From NCBI GenBank assembly GCA_903873705.1, contig CAIQPK010000046.1, positions 1-44,045 of the forward strand: a DNA stretch of 44,045 nucleotides, written 5' to 3'. The DNA comes from an uncultured Acidobacteriota bacterium (GTDB taxonomy: Bacteria > Acidobacteriota > Terriglobia > Terriglobales > Acidobacteriaceae). The notes under the pieces are model-generated. The model was not told the origin of the DNA and searched no databases. It saw nothing but the letters and a program-made list of their open reading frames with translations. Shown in pieces: positions 25,926 to 34,778 of this stretch; the stretch's first letter is position 1; each line of letters starts with the position of its first letter. The position numbers were made by a program, and so were the translations under genes.

Positions 25926-26756
25926 ATGTCCACACCTCACGCCACCTTCACTTTCCCCAAGGGCTCCTGCGACGCCCACTGCCACGTCATGGGCCCGGCA
26001 AGCAAGTTCCCCTACCCGGCAGACGCGAAGTACATCCCCGCCGACTCACCCAAGGAAGCTCTAGTCGCTGTCCACCAGAAGTTCGGCATCGACCGCATGG
26101 TGATCGTCCACCCTGGAGCCCACGGAACTGACCACGCTGTCACCCTCGACGCCATCGCCGACGATCCCATCAGCCGTCGCGGCGTTGGCATCGTCAACAA
26201 GACCTTCACCCCTGCCGACATCCAGGCCCTCCACGACGGCGGCTTTCGCGGCGCGCGCTTCAGCTTCCTCAAGCACCTCGGTGGCGGCCCCGACGACGAA
26301 ACCTTCCGCTATGTCATCGACCTCATCAAGCCCTTCGGCTGGCATCTCGTCCTGCACGTCACCGGCGACGACCTCCTCGCCCAGCACGCCCGCTTCGCCG
26401 CCCTCGATCTCCCCATCGTCATCGACCACATGGGCCGCGTCGACGCCACCCTCGGTCCCGACCAACCCGCCATGAAAGTCCTTCTCCAACTCGCGGCGCA
26501 ACCCAATTGCTGGATCAAACTCTCCGGCGGCTCACGCATCGCTCCCCCGCCCTTCGACCTGGCCATCCCCATCGCTCAAGCCATCCTGGAAGTAGCACCG
26601 GACCGCGTCCTCTGGGGCACCGACTTCCCCCACCCCAACCCCAAATACCACGCCACCGAAGAGGAACTCGTCGCGCTGATCCCCCAGTACGCTCCCCAGC
26701 CGGCACTTCAGCGGGCGCTGCTTGTCGACAATCCCGCAAAGCTCTACGGCTTCTAG
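25926..26756 (+). CDS. ligI: 2-pyrone-4,6-dicarboxylate hydrolase-like amidohydrolase
   Basis: The protein has 276 residues, with AAGGAG 7 bases before ATG 25926. It is an amidohydrolase of the cog3618 type. H18-x-H20 in CDAHCHVMGPASKFPYP is the first motif; others are DRMVIVHPGAHGTDH, GGFRGARFSFL, VIDHMGRVD and WGTDFPHPNP with the conserved aspartate. LigI opens the lactone of 2-pyrone-4,6-dicarboxylate to 4-oxalomesaconate without a metal. The CDAHCHVxG and G-TDFPHPN blocks and its place after galC fit LigI; other lactonases of the group (for instance sulfomuconolactone hydrolase) are possible. It is the last gene of the operon and feeds galD-galB-galC. Confidence 0.84.
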   Translation: MSTPHATFTFPKGSCDAHCHVMGPASKFPYPADAKYIPADSPKEALVAVHQKFGIDRMVIVHPGAHGTDHAVTLDAIADDPISRRGVGIVNKTFTPADIQALHDGGFRGARFSFLKHLGGGPDDETFRYVIDLIKPFGWHLVLHVTGDDLLAQHARFAALDLPIVIDHMGRVDATLGPDQPAMKVLLQLAAQPNCWIKLSGGSRIAPPPFDLAIPIAQAILEVAPDRVLWGTDFPHPNPKYHATEEELVALIPQYAPQPALQRALLVDNPAKLYGF

Positions 26757-26790
26757 ATCCATCCGGCACGTGCCATTCACAAGAGCTTTT

Positions 26791-26830
26791 GGACTTTCCC
26801 ACTTTCGGATTCCCGGACGTGGGAAAGTCC
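26791..26830. repeat. Palindromic element with 12-bp arms between convergent genes
   Basis: GGACTTTCCCAC (26791-26802) and GTGGGAAAGTCC (26819-26830) are perfect inverse complements. The middle CGGATTCCCGGAC resembles the centre of the element at 5649-5674 (CCGGATTCTCGGAC), so both belong to one family. No T run flanks it, though it could still reduce readthrough. A short GGCACGTGCC palindrome lies at 26765-26774. Confidence 0.75.
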
Positions 26831-26853
26831 GTCACTGACGGTCAACTTTCGCC

Positions 26854-27354
26854 CTAAGCCGTCACCGGTCGAAACTTCTTATCCACCTGCACGGTCAGCG
26901 CGATAAAGATGACCAGCAGCGAAACTTGCGCAACCTTGAACGGCAACTCCGTTCCCGTCGGCGCCAGCGCATGCAATGCCGGAATCTTTTGGAACGACTG
27001 TACGATCAGCACAAAGCAGTTGAGATACTCCGCGATCATCGCCGTCACCACATAAATCCGCCGCCAGCTTCCCGCCAGATGTTGCCCATACAACGCCACC
27101 AGAGCGACCGCCAGTATCACCAGTGAAATGATCCCGACCACGATCCCGGGAGTGACGCCATGAAACGGAAAGAAGAACCCGCCGACACTCGTCAGAATAG
27201 TGGTGATCAAAAACAAGCCAGTCAACAGAGGCCAGCGTTTGTTCCCGAGCATGCCCAGAATGACCAGCAGTCCGGAGAAGATGCCGATAAGGCTGGTGAC
27301 AACGTGAATCACCGTGTATACAGCCGTGCTCATGCCAAGGATGGTTCCCGTCAT
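26854..27354 (-). CDS. Four-helix integral membrane protein, hypothetical
   Basis: The 166-residue protein has AAGGG about 9 bases before its ATG at 27354. It has four clear hydrophobic helices: about 13-35 (VYTVIHVVTSLIGIFSGLLV), 43-65 (LLTGLFLITTILTSVGGFFF), 70-90 (GIVVGIISLVILAVALVAL) and 134-155 (KVAQVSLLVIFIALTV), with a weaker one near 105-120. No catalytic motif is seen. I do not recognise a characterised family. It lies 66 bases downstream of mqnC on the same strand and could be the last gene of the efflux-mqnC transcript. Confidence 0.75.
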   Translation of the reverse strand: MTGTILGMSTAVYTVIHVVTSLIGIFSGLLVILGMLGNKRWPLLTGLFLITTILTSVGGFFFPFHGVTPGIVVGIISLVILAVALVALYGQHLAGSWRRIYVVTAMIAEYLNCFVLIVQSFQKIPALHALAPTGTELPFKVAQVSLLVIFIALTVQVDKKFRPVTA

Positions 27355-27420
27355 CTGCGTTTCCCTTCAGCGTATGGAATGAAATGACACAAAAATTGTT
27401 GTTGTGGTGCTCCGAGTGTA

Positions 27421-28509
27421 TTACGCTTTCCCCGCAAGCGCACTCGGCGGCACATGCCGATAAGTCGGCCCAAACCCGAGCCCCCGCGCCACCGCCAGCA
27501 TACGCTCAAAATTCAGATTGATTGTCGCGCCCGCCTTCTGGGTCACCTCGTCTTCAATCGGCAGGTCGAAATCATCCGCCCCATAAGCCAGCCCTTCCAG
27601 GGCGCGCTCATTCTGCGTCAGCACTGACGTGCGAATATGCGCAACGTTATCCAGATAAATCCGGCTCAGCGCGAGATGCCGCAGATACTCTCCCGTACTG
27701 ATTTCGATGCCGCCGATCTGCGTAAAGTACGGCTTGAAGGTCCAGCAAAGAAAACTCGCCAGCCCACCCACCTCATCCTGAAAATTCCGGGTCCGTTCCA
27801 GGTGTTCCAAACGCTCTTCAAACGTCTCATCGAACCCAATCACCATGGTCGCCGTCGTCTTCAGCCCAGCCTCAACGATCGCCCGCTGCGCTTCAAAATA
27901 CTGCGCCACCGTGTACTTGAACTTGCTGTGCCGCTTGCGAAAGTCCTCGGTAAGGATTTCTGACCCACCGCCGGTAATCCAACGCACCCCAGCCCTTTTG
28001 AACTCTTCCGCCGCCTCCGGAAAACTCAATCCTGCGTGGTCGGCGAGGTACATGAACTCTGCAATTGTCAGCGCATAGAACTCCAGCCGGTCGCCATACC
28101 GCTCGCGAATAGCGCGAAACAAATCGCAGTAGTAACTCAGCGGAAGATGCGGATTGAAGCCTCCGTTGAACCCCGCCAGGTCGCCGCCCAACGCCAGCAA
28201 CTCATCCAGCTTCACGAAGACGTCAGCCTGCGGTAGCACATAGCCGCCCTCCTGCCCGGGCAGCCGATAAAACGCACAGTAATCACACTGCGCCACGCAA
28301 ACATTGGTGTAATTGATAATCCGCATGATCAGGTACGTGCACTCGTGCGCACCCCAATACCGCCCACGCACCCGCATCGCCAGTTGCTTCAATTCATCAT
28401 CGGATGCATGTCTCCACAACCACCGCGCTTCATCATTCGTAACGCGCACACCGCTCCCCACGTTCGCGGCGATGCTATCGAAGCTAAGCTCAGCAGTCAC
28501 AGCTTCCAT
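27421..28509 (-). CDS. mqnC: Cyclic dehypoxanthine futalosine synthase (radical SAM)
   Basis: The protein has 362 residues. The radical-SAM cluster motif C71-x3-C75-x2-C78 lies in NYTNVCVAQCDYCAFYRLPG, the characteristic MqnC/MqnE opening. NGGFNPHLPLSYYCDLFRAI and WITGGGSEILTEDFRKRHS follow. Features that favour MqnC over MqnE are the C-terminal GGLASFLCWTFKPYFT, ATMVIGFDETFEERLEHL, LALSRIYLDNVAHIRTS and YGADDFD. The enzyme makes cyclic dehypoxanthine futalosine in the futalosine route to menaquinone. Other mqn genes are not in the window. It starts 16 bases after the outer membrane factor gene and is probably read from the efflux operon, an unexpected partnership. Confidence 0.87.
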   Translation of the reverse strand: MEAVTAELSFDSIAANVGSGVRVTNDEARWLWRHASDDELKQLAMRVRGRYWGAHECTYLIMRIINYTNVCVAQCDYCAFYRLPGQEGGYVLPQADVFVKLDELLALGGDLAGFNGGFNPHLPLSYYCDLFRAIRERYGDRLEFYALTIAEFMYLADHAGLSFPEAAEEFKRAGVRWITGGGSEILTEDFRKRHSKFKYTVAQYFEAQRAIVEAGLKTTATMVIGFDETFEERLEHLERTRNFQDEVGGLASFLCWTFKPYFTQIGGIEISTGEYLRHLALSRIYLDNVAHIRTSVLTQNERALEGLAYGADDFDLPIEDEVTQKAGATINLNFERMLAVARGLGFGPTYRHVPPSALAGKA

Positions 28510-28524
28510 TCTAACGGCATCACG

Positions 28525-29976
28525 CTAACGTGGCGGCAGCTGCGTCCGGTCCCACCCTCCGCCCAGCGCTTTGACCAACAGCACCGTCGCATCCATCCGC
28601 CGCCGCAGAATATCGATATCGTTGCGCTGATTAGTCAGGGCAGTCGTCTGCGCCGTGATCACCTGCAGGTACGTATCCACCCCCCCCACATAGCGATTAT
28701 TGAAGATCCGCTGCGACTCCTTCGCCGATGCCGTCGCCGCCCGCTGCTGCTCGGCCTCATCCGCCAACACCCGCAGAGCCACCAGGTTGTCCTCCACCTG
28801 CTGATAAGCCGTCAGCACGGTCTGCCGATAGGACGCAACCGTGCGGTCATACCCTGCCAGCGTCGCTTCCGATATCCCCCGCCGGCGTCCGCCATCGAAA
28901 ATCGTCTGCGCCAGCGTCGGCCCAACCGCGTAAATGTAGCTTGACGCGTTGAAGAGGTTCGCCACCGATGTCCCTTGAAAACCCCCGCTCGCACCCAGCG
29001 ACAGCGTCGGGAAAAAAGCCGCACGCGCAATCCCGATGCGCTCGTTCGCCTCGGCAGCCTGCCGCTCCGCCGACGCAATATCCGGCCGCCGCTGCAGCAG
29101 CTCCGACGGCAACGCCAGCGGCACGGGCGGCGGCACCGTATCCAGCGGAGCCGCAGGCAGCGTCAACATCGCCGGCGGCTGCCCGGTCAAAATCGCAATC
29201 GCATGCTCAAACCGTGCACGTCCGCTCGCAATATCGGCAGCCTGCACCTTCGCAGCCTGCAGCTGTGTCTGCGCCTGCGTCAAATCCGACTTCGGCGCAA
29301 TGCCACCCTGAAACCGGTTGGTCGTCACCCGCAACGCTTCGTTGTACTGCGCCACCGTATCGTTCAACAACTTCTGCTGGGCATCGGCTGCGCGCAGTTC
29401 GAAGTAGTCCGTCGCCAGCTCAGCCTGCAGCGAAAGCAGCGCAGTCTGCCGGTCAGCGGCTGTTGCCTGGGCCTCATCGGTCGCCGCATTAATGTTCCGC
29501 CGCACCCGTCCCCAAAGGTCCACTTCATAGCTCAACTGCAGCGGCAAAATAAGGTTCGCAATGCCGTCGTTCGCATTAGCCGCATTGAAGAAAGGCTGGT
29601 GAACCGACAATCTCTCGCCTTCAACAAATGGCGCCGCCCCCAGTGTCGGATAGCGGCTGGCATTAGCAACCTGGATCGCCGCCCGCGCCGCACGCAGGTT
29701 CGCATCGGCAACCTTGAGGCTCTGGTTAGCCATCTCTACCTGTGGCTCCAGCGCAGTCAACCCCGCATCGTTGAAGATCGTCCACCACGTCCCGCGCGCA
29801 ATCGTGTCACCCGGAGCAGCAAGATGCCAGTCCGCCGTCTCTTTGAACCCTTCAGGAGCAGCTTCCTTGAATGCGGGCGGCACTGGCGCAGTCGGCACCG
29901 TGTACTTCGGCCCCACCATGCACCCGCTCAGCAGCCCCGCCACCGCAATCGGAACAAGCTTGAAGCTCCCCCTCAT
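28525..29976 (-). CDS. RND efflux outer membrane factor, NodT/OprM type lipoprotein
   Basis: The protein has 483 residues. Its lipoprotein signal is MRGSFKLVPIAVAGLLSGCM with the acylated cysteine at 19, followed by VGPKY, the usual start of NodT-family factors. Two OEP repeats of long helices and short beta strands follow; the motif LPSELLQRRPDIASAERQ, about residue 290, is typical, as is VGPTLAQTIFDGGRRRG later. It should form the trimeric channel through the outer membrane for the permease and adaptor encoded just before it; its start overlaps the adaptor stop by four bases. Confidence 0.93.
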   Translation of the reverse strand: MRGSFKLVPIAVAGLLSGCMVGPKYTVPTAPVPPAFKEAAPEGFKETADWHLAAPGDTIARGTWWTIFNDAGLTALEPQVEMANQSLKVADANLRAARAAIQVANASRYPTLGAAPFVEGERLSVHQPFFNAANANDGIANLILPLQLSYEVDLWGRVRRNINAATDEAQATAADRQTALLSLQAELATDYFELRAADAQQKLLNDTVAQYNEALRVTTNRFQGGIAPKSDLTQAQTQLQAAKVQAADIASGRARFEHAIAILTGQPPAMLTLPAAPLDTVPPPVPLALPSELLQRRPDIASAERQAAEANERIGIARAAFFPTLSLGASGGFQGTSVANLFNASSYIYAVGPTLAQTIFDGGRRRGISEATLAGYDRTVASYRQTVLTAYQQVEDNLVALRVLADEAEQQRAATASAKESQRIFNNRYVGGVDTYLQVITAQTTALTNQRNDIDILRRRMDATVLLVKALGGGWDRTQLPPR

Positions 29977-31229
29977 CGAGCCCCCGCTGGTCGCGCCGCC
30001 ACATTCACAGGCTGACCCTCGGAAATCGAGTCCGACGGATCAAGAATGATCGCATCGCTCCCTGAAACACCGGTAGAAATGGCCAGTGTACTTCCGTTGT
30101 CCTTGCCGATCGTAATCCGCTGTAGATGCACATGCCCGTTCTTTACAGTCGCCACGCTCAGGCCCTCTGCACGAAACAGCAGCGCATTCGATGGCACGGA
30201 CAACAATCGCACATCATCAGGCAACTTGAAATGCGCAATCACGTAGGCACCGGGCAGCAGCTTCCCTGCCTTGTTATCGAAATCTACTTCCACATTGAGA
30301 GTTCTGGTGGCCGGGTCAATGGCACTCGAGTTGCGCGCAATCGTGCCCGTAAACTTCTGCCCCGGATACTCGTCCAGGGTGAGTCCAACCGAGTTGCCAT
30401 CGTGAATAGCCGGCGCATACGTCTCCGGTACCGCCACAAACACGCGTAGCCTGTCCACCGAGGCAATCCGGAACAACGCCTTCGGCGCTGCCGCCGAGCC
30501 CGCATCGATCAGCGCACCAATATCCGTATTGCGCACCGTCACCACGCCCGAGAACGGCGCATACACCCGCTCGAACGACTGCAGCTGTTCCAGCCTCCGC
30601 ACGTTGGCCTTTGATGCCTCCACCGCAGCCTGCTTGGCCGCTGCCCCGCCCATCGCAACGTCCGTCTCCTGCTTCGAAACCGAGTCGCTCTTCAACAGAT
30701 TTTGATACCGTTCAGACGTTGTACTCGCCAGGCTCAAATCCGATTCCGCGCTCTTCAGGTTGGCCTGCGCCACCTGTAGCTGCTGATCGATCTCCGGCGT
30801 CTCGATCACCGCCATGAGCTGGCCCTGTTTCACCTTGGCGCCAATGTCCACAAACCACTGCTTCAGATACCCCGCAGTACGCGCATAGATGGGTGTGTCG
30901 TTATACGCCTCGGTATTGCCCGGCAGCGCAATCTCGGAAATCGTCCCATTCACCGTGGGATGCGTCACCGTCACCGTCATCACCGCATTAGCCTGCGTCG
31001 CCTTCACCAACCCCTTTTCGGCATTCGACCGCGAAGCAATCCCGTAGACAATCGCCGCCGCCAGCAGGACGGCCACGCACAGCAGACCAATCCATACGCC
31101 CCCCGGAAGGCTCCGCGGCGGAACCGCAGTCACCGGGGCGGCGTTCACATGACCGTGCTGCACGCGGACAGGCCCCCCGGAGTATTCGGTCGACGGCTCA
31201 GTCGTCTCAGTATTGATATCGATAGGCAT
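29973..31229 (-). CDS. RND efflux periplasmic adaptor (HlyD/AcrA-type)
   Basis: The protein has 418 residues. One N-terminal membrane helix (about 44-66, GGVWIGLLCVAVLLAAAIVYG) comes after a polar stretch, then PIYARTAGYLKQWFVDIGAKVKQGQLM (lipoyl-like half: GAKVKQGQLMAVIETPEID), a coiled-coil hairpin and YAPFSGVVTVRNTDIGALID (second lipoyl-like half). Beta-barrel and membrane-proximal domains end the protein. It bridges the permease to the outer membrane factor. No lipobox is present, so it is anchored by the helix. It begins 36 bases after the permease stop. Confidence 0.93.
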   Translation of the reverse strand: MPIDINTETTEPSTEYSGGPVRVQHGHVNAAPVTAVPPRSLPGGVWIGLLCVAVLLAAAIVYGIASRSNAEKGLVKATQANAVMTVTVTHPTVNGTISEIALPGNTEAYNDTPIYARTAGYLKQWFVDIGAKVKQGQLMAVIETPEIDQQLQVAQANLKSAESDLSLASTTSERYQNLLKSDSVSKQETDVAMGGAAAKQAAVEASKANVRRLEQLQSFERVYAPFSGVVTVRNTDIGALIDAGSAAAPKALFRIASVDRLRVFVAVPETYAPAIHDGNSVGLTLDEYPGQKFTGTIARNSSAIDPATRTLNVEVDFDNKAGKLLPGAYVIAHFKLPDDVRLLSVPSNALLFRAEGLSVATVKNGHVHLQRITIGKDNGSTLAISTGVSGSDAIILDPSDSISEGQPVNVAARPAGAR

Positions 31230-31265
31230 TAATTGTGACTCCGTTGCGGCAAAGGCCGCTTCAAA

Positions 31266-34200
31266 CTAAGCAACTGCATGGCCGGATGGACTCTCTTCTT
31301 CGGCCATCGAAACGTTACGTCCGCCCCCATGCAGCAGGGCAAAAACAGCTGGCACAAAAATAAGCGTAGCGACCGTCGCCAGCAGCAACCCACCGATCAC
31401 GGCGCGCCCCAGCGGAGCATTCTGTTCGCCACCTTCGCCGGCGCCCAGCGCCATCGGAATCATGCCGATGATCATCGCGAGCGCCGTCATTGCCACCGGC
31501 CGGAAACGTGTCGCGCCGGCTTCAATTGCAGAGGCAATTGCGTCGCCCGTCTCCTCCAGCCGCTGCTTCGCAAACGACACCACCAGGATCGAGTTCGCTG
31601 TAGCCACGCCCATGCACATGATCGCGCCCATCAATGCCGGCACCGACAGTGTCGTCCGGGTCAAAAATAGAAACAGCACAATGCCAGAAATCGCCGCCGG
31701 CAGCGCAGTAATAATGATGAACGGATCGAGCCACGACTGGAAGTTCACGACGATCAGCAGGTACACCAGCAGGATTGAGAACACGAGACCGTACAGCAGA
31801 CCGATGTAAGAGCTCTGCATCGTCTCCACTTGTCCCCGCAGCGAAATGAAATTACCCTTCGCCAGCCCCGACTTGTTCCGATCCATAATCCTCTGCACAT
31901 CCTTTGCAACCGCGCCAAGGTCGCGATCCTGAACACCAGCGTAGAGATCCAGCGTCCGCCGAATGTCGGAATGCGTCACTACCGGCATCTCCGACGAGCG
32001 TGAAATCGTCGCCACATCTCCCAGGATCTCCGGCGTCTTTGCCTGCGGCGAAGTCAGCGGAATGTTCTGCAGGTCTTGCAGCGATTGAATCTCATACTGC
32101 GGTGCACGCGTCACGATCGAGTAATTCACGCCGTTCTTCGGATTCAAGAAGAAGCTGGGGCTCAACTGGCCTGAGCCGGAGAGGATATTCAGCGTCGACG
32201 ATCCCACATCCAGCTGCGTATACCCACCCTGCAAGGCCTTGGTCCGATCCACCGAAATACTCAGCACCGGGAAATCGTTCGGCTGCTGCAACCGCGTATC
32301 GACAAGCCCGGGCACGGCGCGAAGCTGCTCCAGAATCTTGGCGGCGACCTTCCGGTTTCCCGCGTCGTCCGGCCCATCGATCTGCACATCGATCGGCGCC
32401 GGCAGTCCAAAGTTCAAAATCTGCGTCACAATATCCGACGGCAAGAAGTAAAACTGCGTCCCCGGAAATTCCTTCGGCAGCTTCTGGCGCAGCGTCCGCA
32501 CAAAGTCGGCAGTCGGCCTGTGATCAGGTGTCAGCGACACCAGGATGTCCGCATCCGTTGCCCCCCATAGGCCACTCGTCGCGTGCTGCAAATTCGTCTG
32601 CGAATACGGCAGTCCAATATTGTCCAGGATGTTGTCGATCTGGTCTGGCGGAACCGTCTTCCTGATCGACTCTTCGATCAGGTCGCAAAGCCGCGCCGTC
32701 TCCTCAATCCTCAGCCCGGTCCTCGCCCGCATATGCAGAATGAACGCACCGTTATCGGTCGACGGGAAAAAGTTCTGGCCCAGGAACGGGATCAACACCA
32801 GCATCAATGCGCAGCCCAGCAGGAACACCGGCACAAACAACACCCGCGCCGCCACCAGTCGAGCCAACAGCGACTCATACAACGTCCGCGTCCGCTCAAA
32901 CACCCTCTCAAAGCCACGCTGAAACCGCGCCAGAGGATTGTTCGACGGCACCGCCTGATGATCGTGCGCCCTGAGCAGGTACATCGCCATCGTCGGCACC
33001 AGCGTGCGTGAAAGCACATAAGACGCCAGCATCGCGAACACCACAGCTTCCGCCAGCGGCACAAACAGGAACCGCGCCACACCCGTTAGAAAGAACATCG
33101 GCAGAAACACAATGCAGATGCACAGCGTCGAAACCAGCGCGGGCACAGAAATCTGCGCAGCGCCCTCCAGAATCGCATCGCGCAGTGCATGGCCTTCTTC
33201 CAGGTAGCGCTCGATATTCTCAATCGTTACCGTCGCATCGTCCACCAGGATGCCGACCGCCAGCGCCAGCCCGCCCAGCGTCATGATGTTGATCGTCTCG
33301 CCGATCAACCCCAGCACAATAATCGACGAGAGGATTGAAAGAGGAATCGACACCGCAATAATTACCGTCGACCGCCACGACCCCAGGAACAGCAGGATCA
33401 TCAGCCCCGTCAACGTCGCTGCAATGATCGCCTCACGAATTACGCCGTTGATCGAAGCCCGCACAAAAATCGACTGGTCGCCGATGGGCTTGATCTTCAT
33501 CGTCGGCGGCAGCCCTTCCTTGATGCGCGGCAGCTTCCCCAGCGCGCCCTTCACCACGTCCAGCGTCGAAGCTTCGCCGGACTTCAGCAGCACCAGCAGA
33601 ACGCCGCGCTTGCCGTCCTGGCGCACAATGTTCGTCTGCGGCGTCGATCCATCGCTCACCGTCGCCACATCCCGCAGGTAGATCGTTGTCGTTCCGATCT
33701 GCTTGATCGGAAGGTTACTCAAGCCTTCCAGCGTCGATGGTGTGCTGTTCAACTTCACGTCATACTCGGTAGACCCGATCTTTGCTGTCCCACCGGGTTC
33801 CACCACGTTCTGCCGAGCCATCGCGGCCAGCACATCAACCGGCGCAAGCCCTTTCGCCTGCAGTTGACTGGGGTCCAGGTTCACGAGCATGGAACGCTGC
33901 TTGCCGCCATAAACCGACGGCACCACCGTGCCCGGAACCGTCGCCAGCGGCGGACGGATGGAGTTCTGGCCAATATCGTTCAGTTGCTGTTCGGATAGTC
34001 CATCCCCGGATAATCCCAGCTGCAGAATCGGCACCGTCGATGCGGAAAAGTTCTGGATCTGCGGCGGAAGAATACCCGGCGGCAGGTTCCGCAAAGCGGT
34101 CTGCGATGCCGCCGTAATCTGCGCATTGGCCCGATCGATCGACGCCCCCGGATGGAGATAAATCCGGATGATCGCCTGTCCATTAAAGGTGATCGACTCC

Positions 34201-34442
34201 GTGTGTTCGATGTTGTCCACAAGCAGTGACAGCTGCTTTTCGAACACCGACGTCAGTCGCCCCTCCAGCTCCTCCGGATTCAGACCCTGATAGACCCAGT
34301 CCACCGAAACCACGGGAATATCGATATTCGGGAAAATATCCGTCGGCGTACGTTGAATCATCACCGGCGCAGCCACCAGGATCAAAATAGCGAGCACGAT
34401 AAACGTGTACGGCCGATCTAGCGCGACGCGGACAATCCACAT
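31266..34442 (-). CDS. RND efflux permease, HAE1-like (system 1)
   Basis: The protein has 1058 residues, full RND length with twelve membrane helices and two large periplasmic loops. It starts MWIVRVALDRPYTFIVLAIL without a cleaved signal. TM4 carries GILVDDATVTIEN with D401-D402, the proton-relay pair; the second half has GAIMCMGVATANSILVV and FAKQRLEETGDAI. PTDIFPNIDIPVVSVDWVYQG at residues 33-53 is characteristic of the family. It should drive proton-coupled export of hydrophobic compounds. First gene of a minus-strand operon with adaptor, channel and probably mqnC. The substrate cannot be told from sequence. Confidence 0.94.
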   Translation of the reverse strand: MWIVRVALDRPYTFIVLAILILVAAPVMIQRTPTDIFPNIDIPVVSVDWVYQGLNPEELEGRLTSVFEKQLSLLVDNIEHTESITFNGQAIIRIYLHPGASIDRANAQITAASQTALRNLPPGILPPQIQNFSASTVPILQLGLSGDGLSEQQLNDIGQNSIRPPLATVPGTVVPSVYGGKQRSMLVNLDPSQLQAKGLAPVDVLAAMARQNVVEPGGTAKIGSTEYDVKLNSTPSTLEGLSNLPIKQIGTTTIYLRDVATVSDGSTPQTNIVRQDGKRGVLLVLLKSGEASTLDVVKGALGKLPRIKEGLPPTMKIKPIGDQSIFVRASINGVIREAIIAATLTGLMILLFLGSWRSTVIIAVSIPLSILSSIIVLGLIGETINIMTLGGLALAVGILVDDATVTIENIERYLEEGHALRDAILEGAAQISVPALVSTLCICIVFLPMFFLTGVARFLFVPLAEAVVFAMLASYVLSRTLVPTMAMYLLRAHDHQAVPSNNPLARFQRGFERVFERTRTLYESLLARLVAARVLFVPVFLLGCALMLVLIPFLGQNFFPSTDNGAFILHMRARTGLRIEETARLCDLIEESIRKTVPPDQIDNILDNIGLPYSQTNLQHATSGLWGATDADILVSLTPDHRPTADFVRTLRQKLPKEFPGTQFYFLPSDIVTQILNFGLPAPIDVQIDGPDDAGNRKVAAKILEQLRAVPGLVDTRLQQPNDFPVLSISVDRTKALQGGYTQLDVGSSTLNILSGSGQLSPSFFLNPKNGVNYSIVTRAPQYEIQSLQDLQNIPLTSPQAKTPEILGDVATISRSSEMPVVTHSDIRRTLDLYAGVQDRDLGAVAKDVQRIMDRNKSGLAKGNFISLRGQVETMQSSYIGLLYGLVFSILLVYLLIVVNFQSWLDPFIIITALPAAISGIVLFLFLTRTTLSVPALMGAIMCMGVATANSILVVSFAKQRLEETGDAIASAIEAGATRFRPVAMTALAMIIGMIPMALGAGEGGEQNAPLGRAVIGGLLLATVATLIFVPAVFALLHGGGRNVSMAEEESPSGHAVA

Positions 34443-34778
34443 GGTGAGGCGTTTCTCCGGAGTTCCCTTTAGCTTAATAGACAGGTTAGCGTGTTAAGAG
34501 TTTCAACTTCCAATCGGTTAATACCAAATACCGCCATCAGAGCCTCAAGTAGCTGAAATGACGGAACCTGCTATTTTTCAGATCGAGAGAAACTTACAGC
34601 AGCCCTTCGCCGGACTACCCAGCCCATATCCGGGATCGGCTAACTAAAATCTAGGTTCAACGCTGGAGCGCTGCTGTCTCGTCTTCCGGTGCAATTAAAC
34701 CGCTAACCTATACAGCCCACGGGAAAATGACACCAAAGTCATCTCATCTGCCAGTACAGTATCTGCTAGCGGATGCAC
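34443..34778. other. Divergent spacer between two RND efflux operons
   Basis: About 336 bases with no gene, more A/T-rich than its surroundings. On the minus strand TTGAAA (34506-34501) stands 17-19 bases before TGTCTATT, a weak promoter candidate for system 1. On the plus strand TATACA (34709-34714) could be a -10 for system 2 without a good -35. No clear dyad operator was found. Confidence 0.5.

Noticed and set aside
26791-26830. Bidirectional terminator between ligI and the membrane protein gene
   Set aside because: Strong stem, but no T run on either side; its centre matches the repeat family at 5643, so it was called a repeat.
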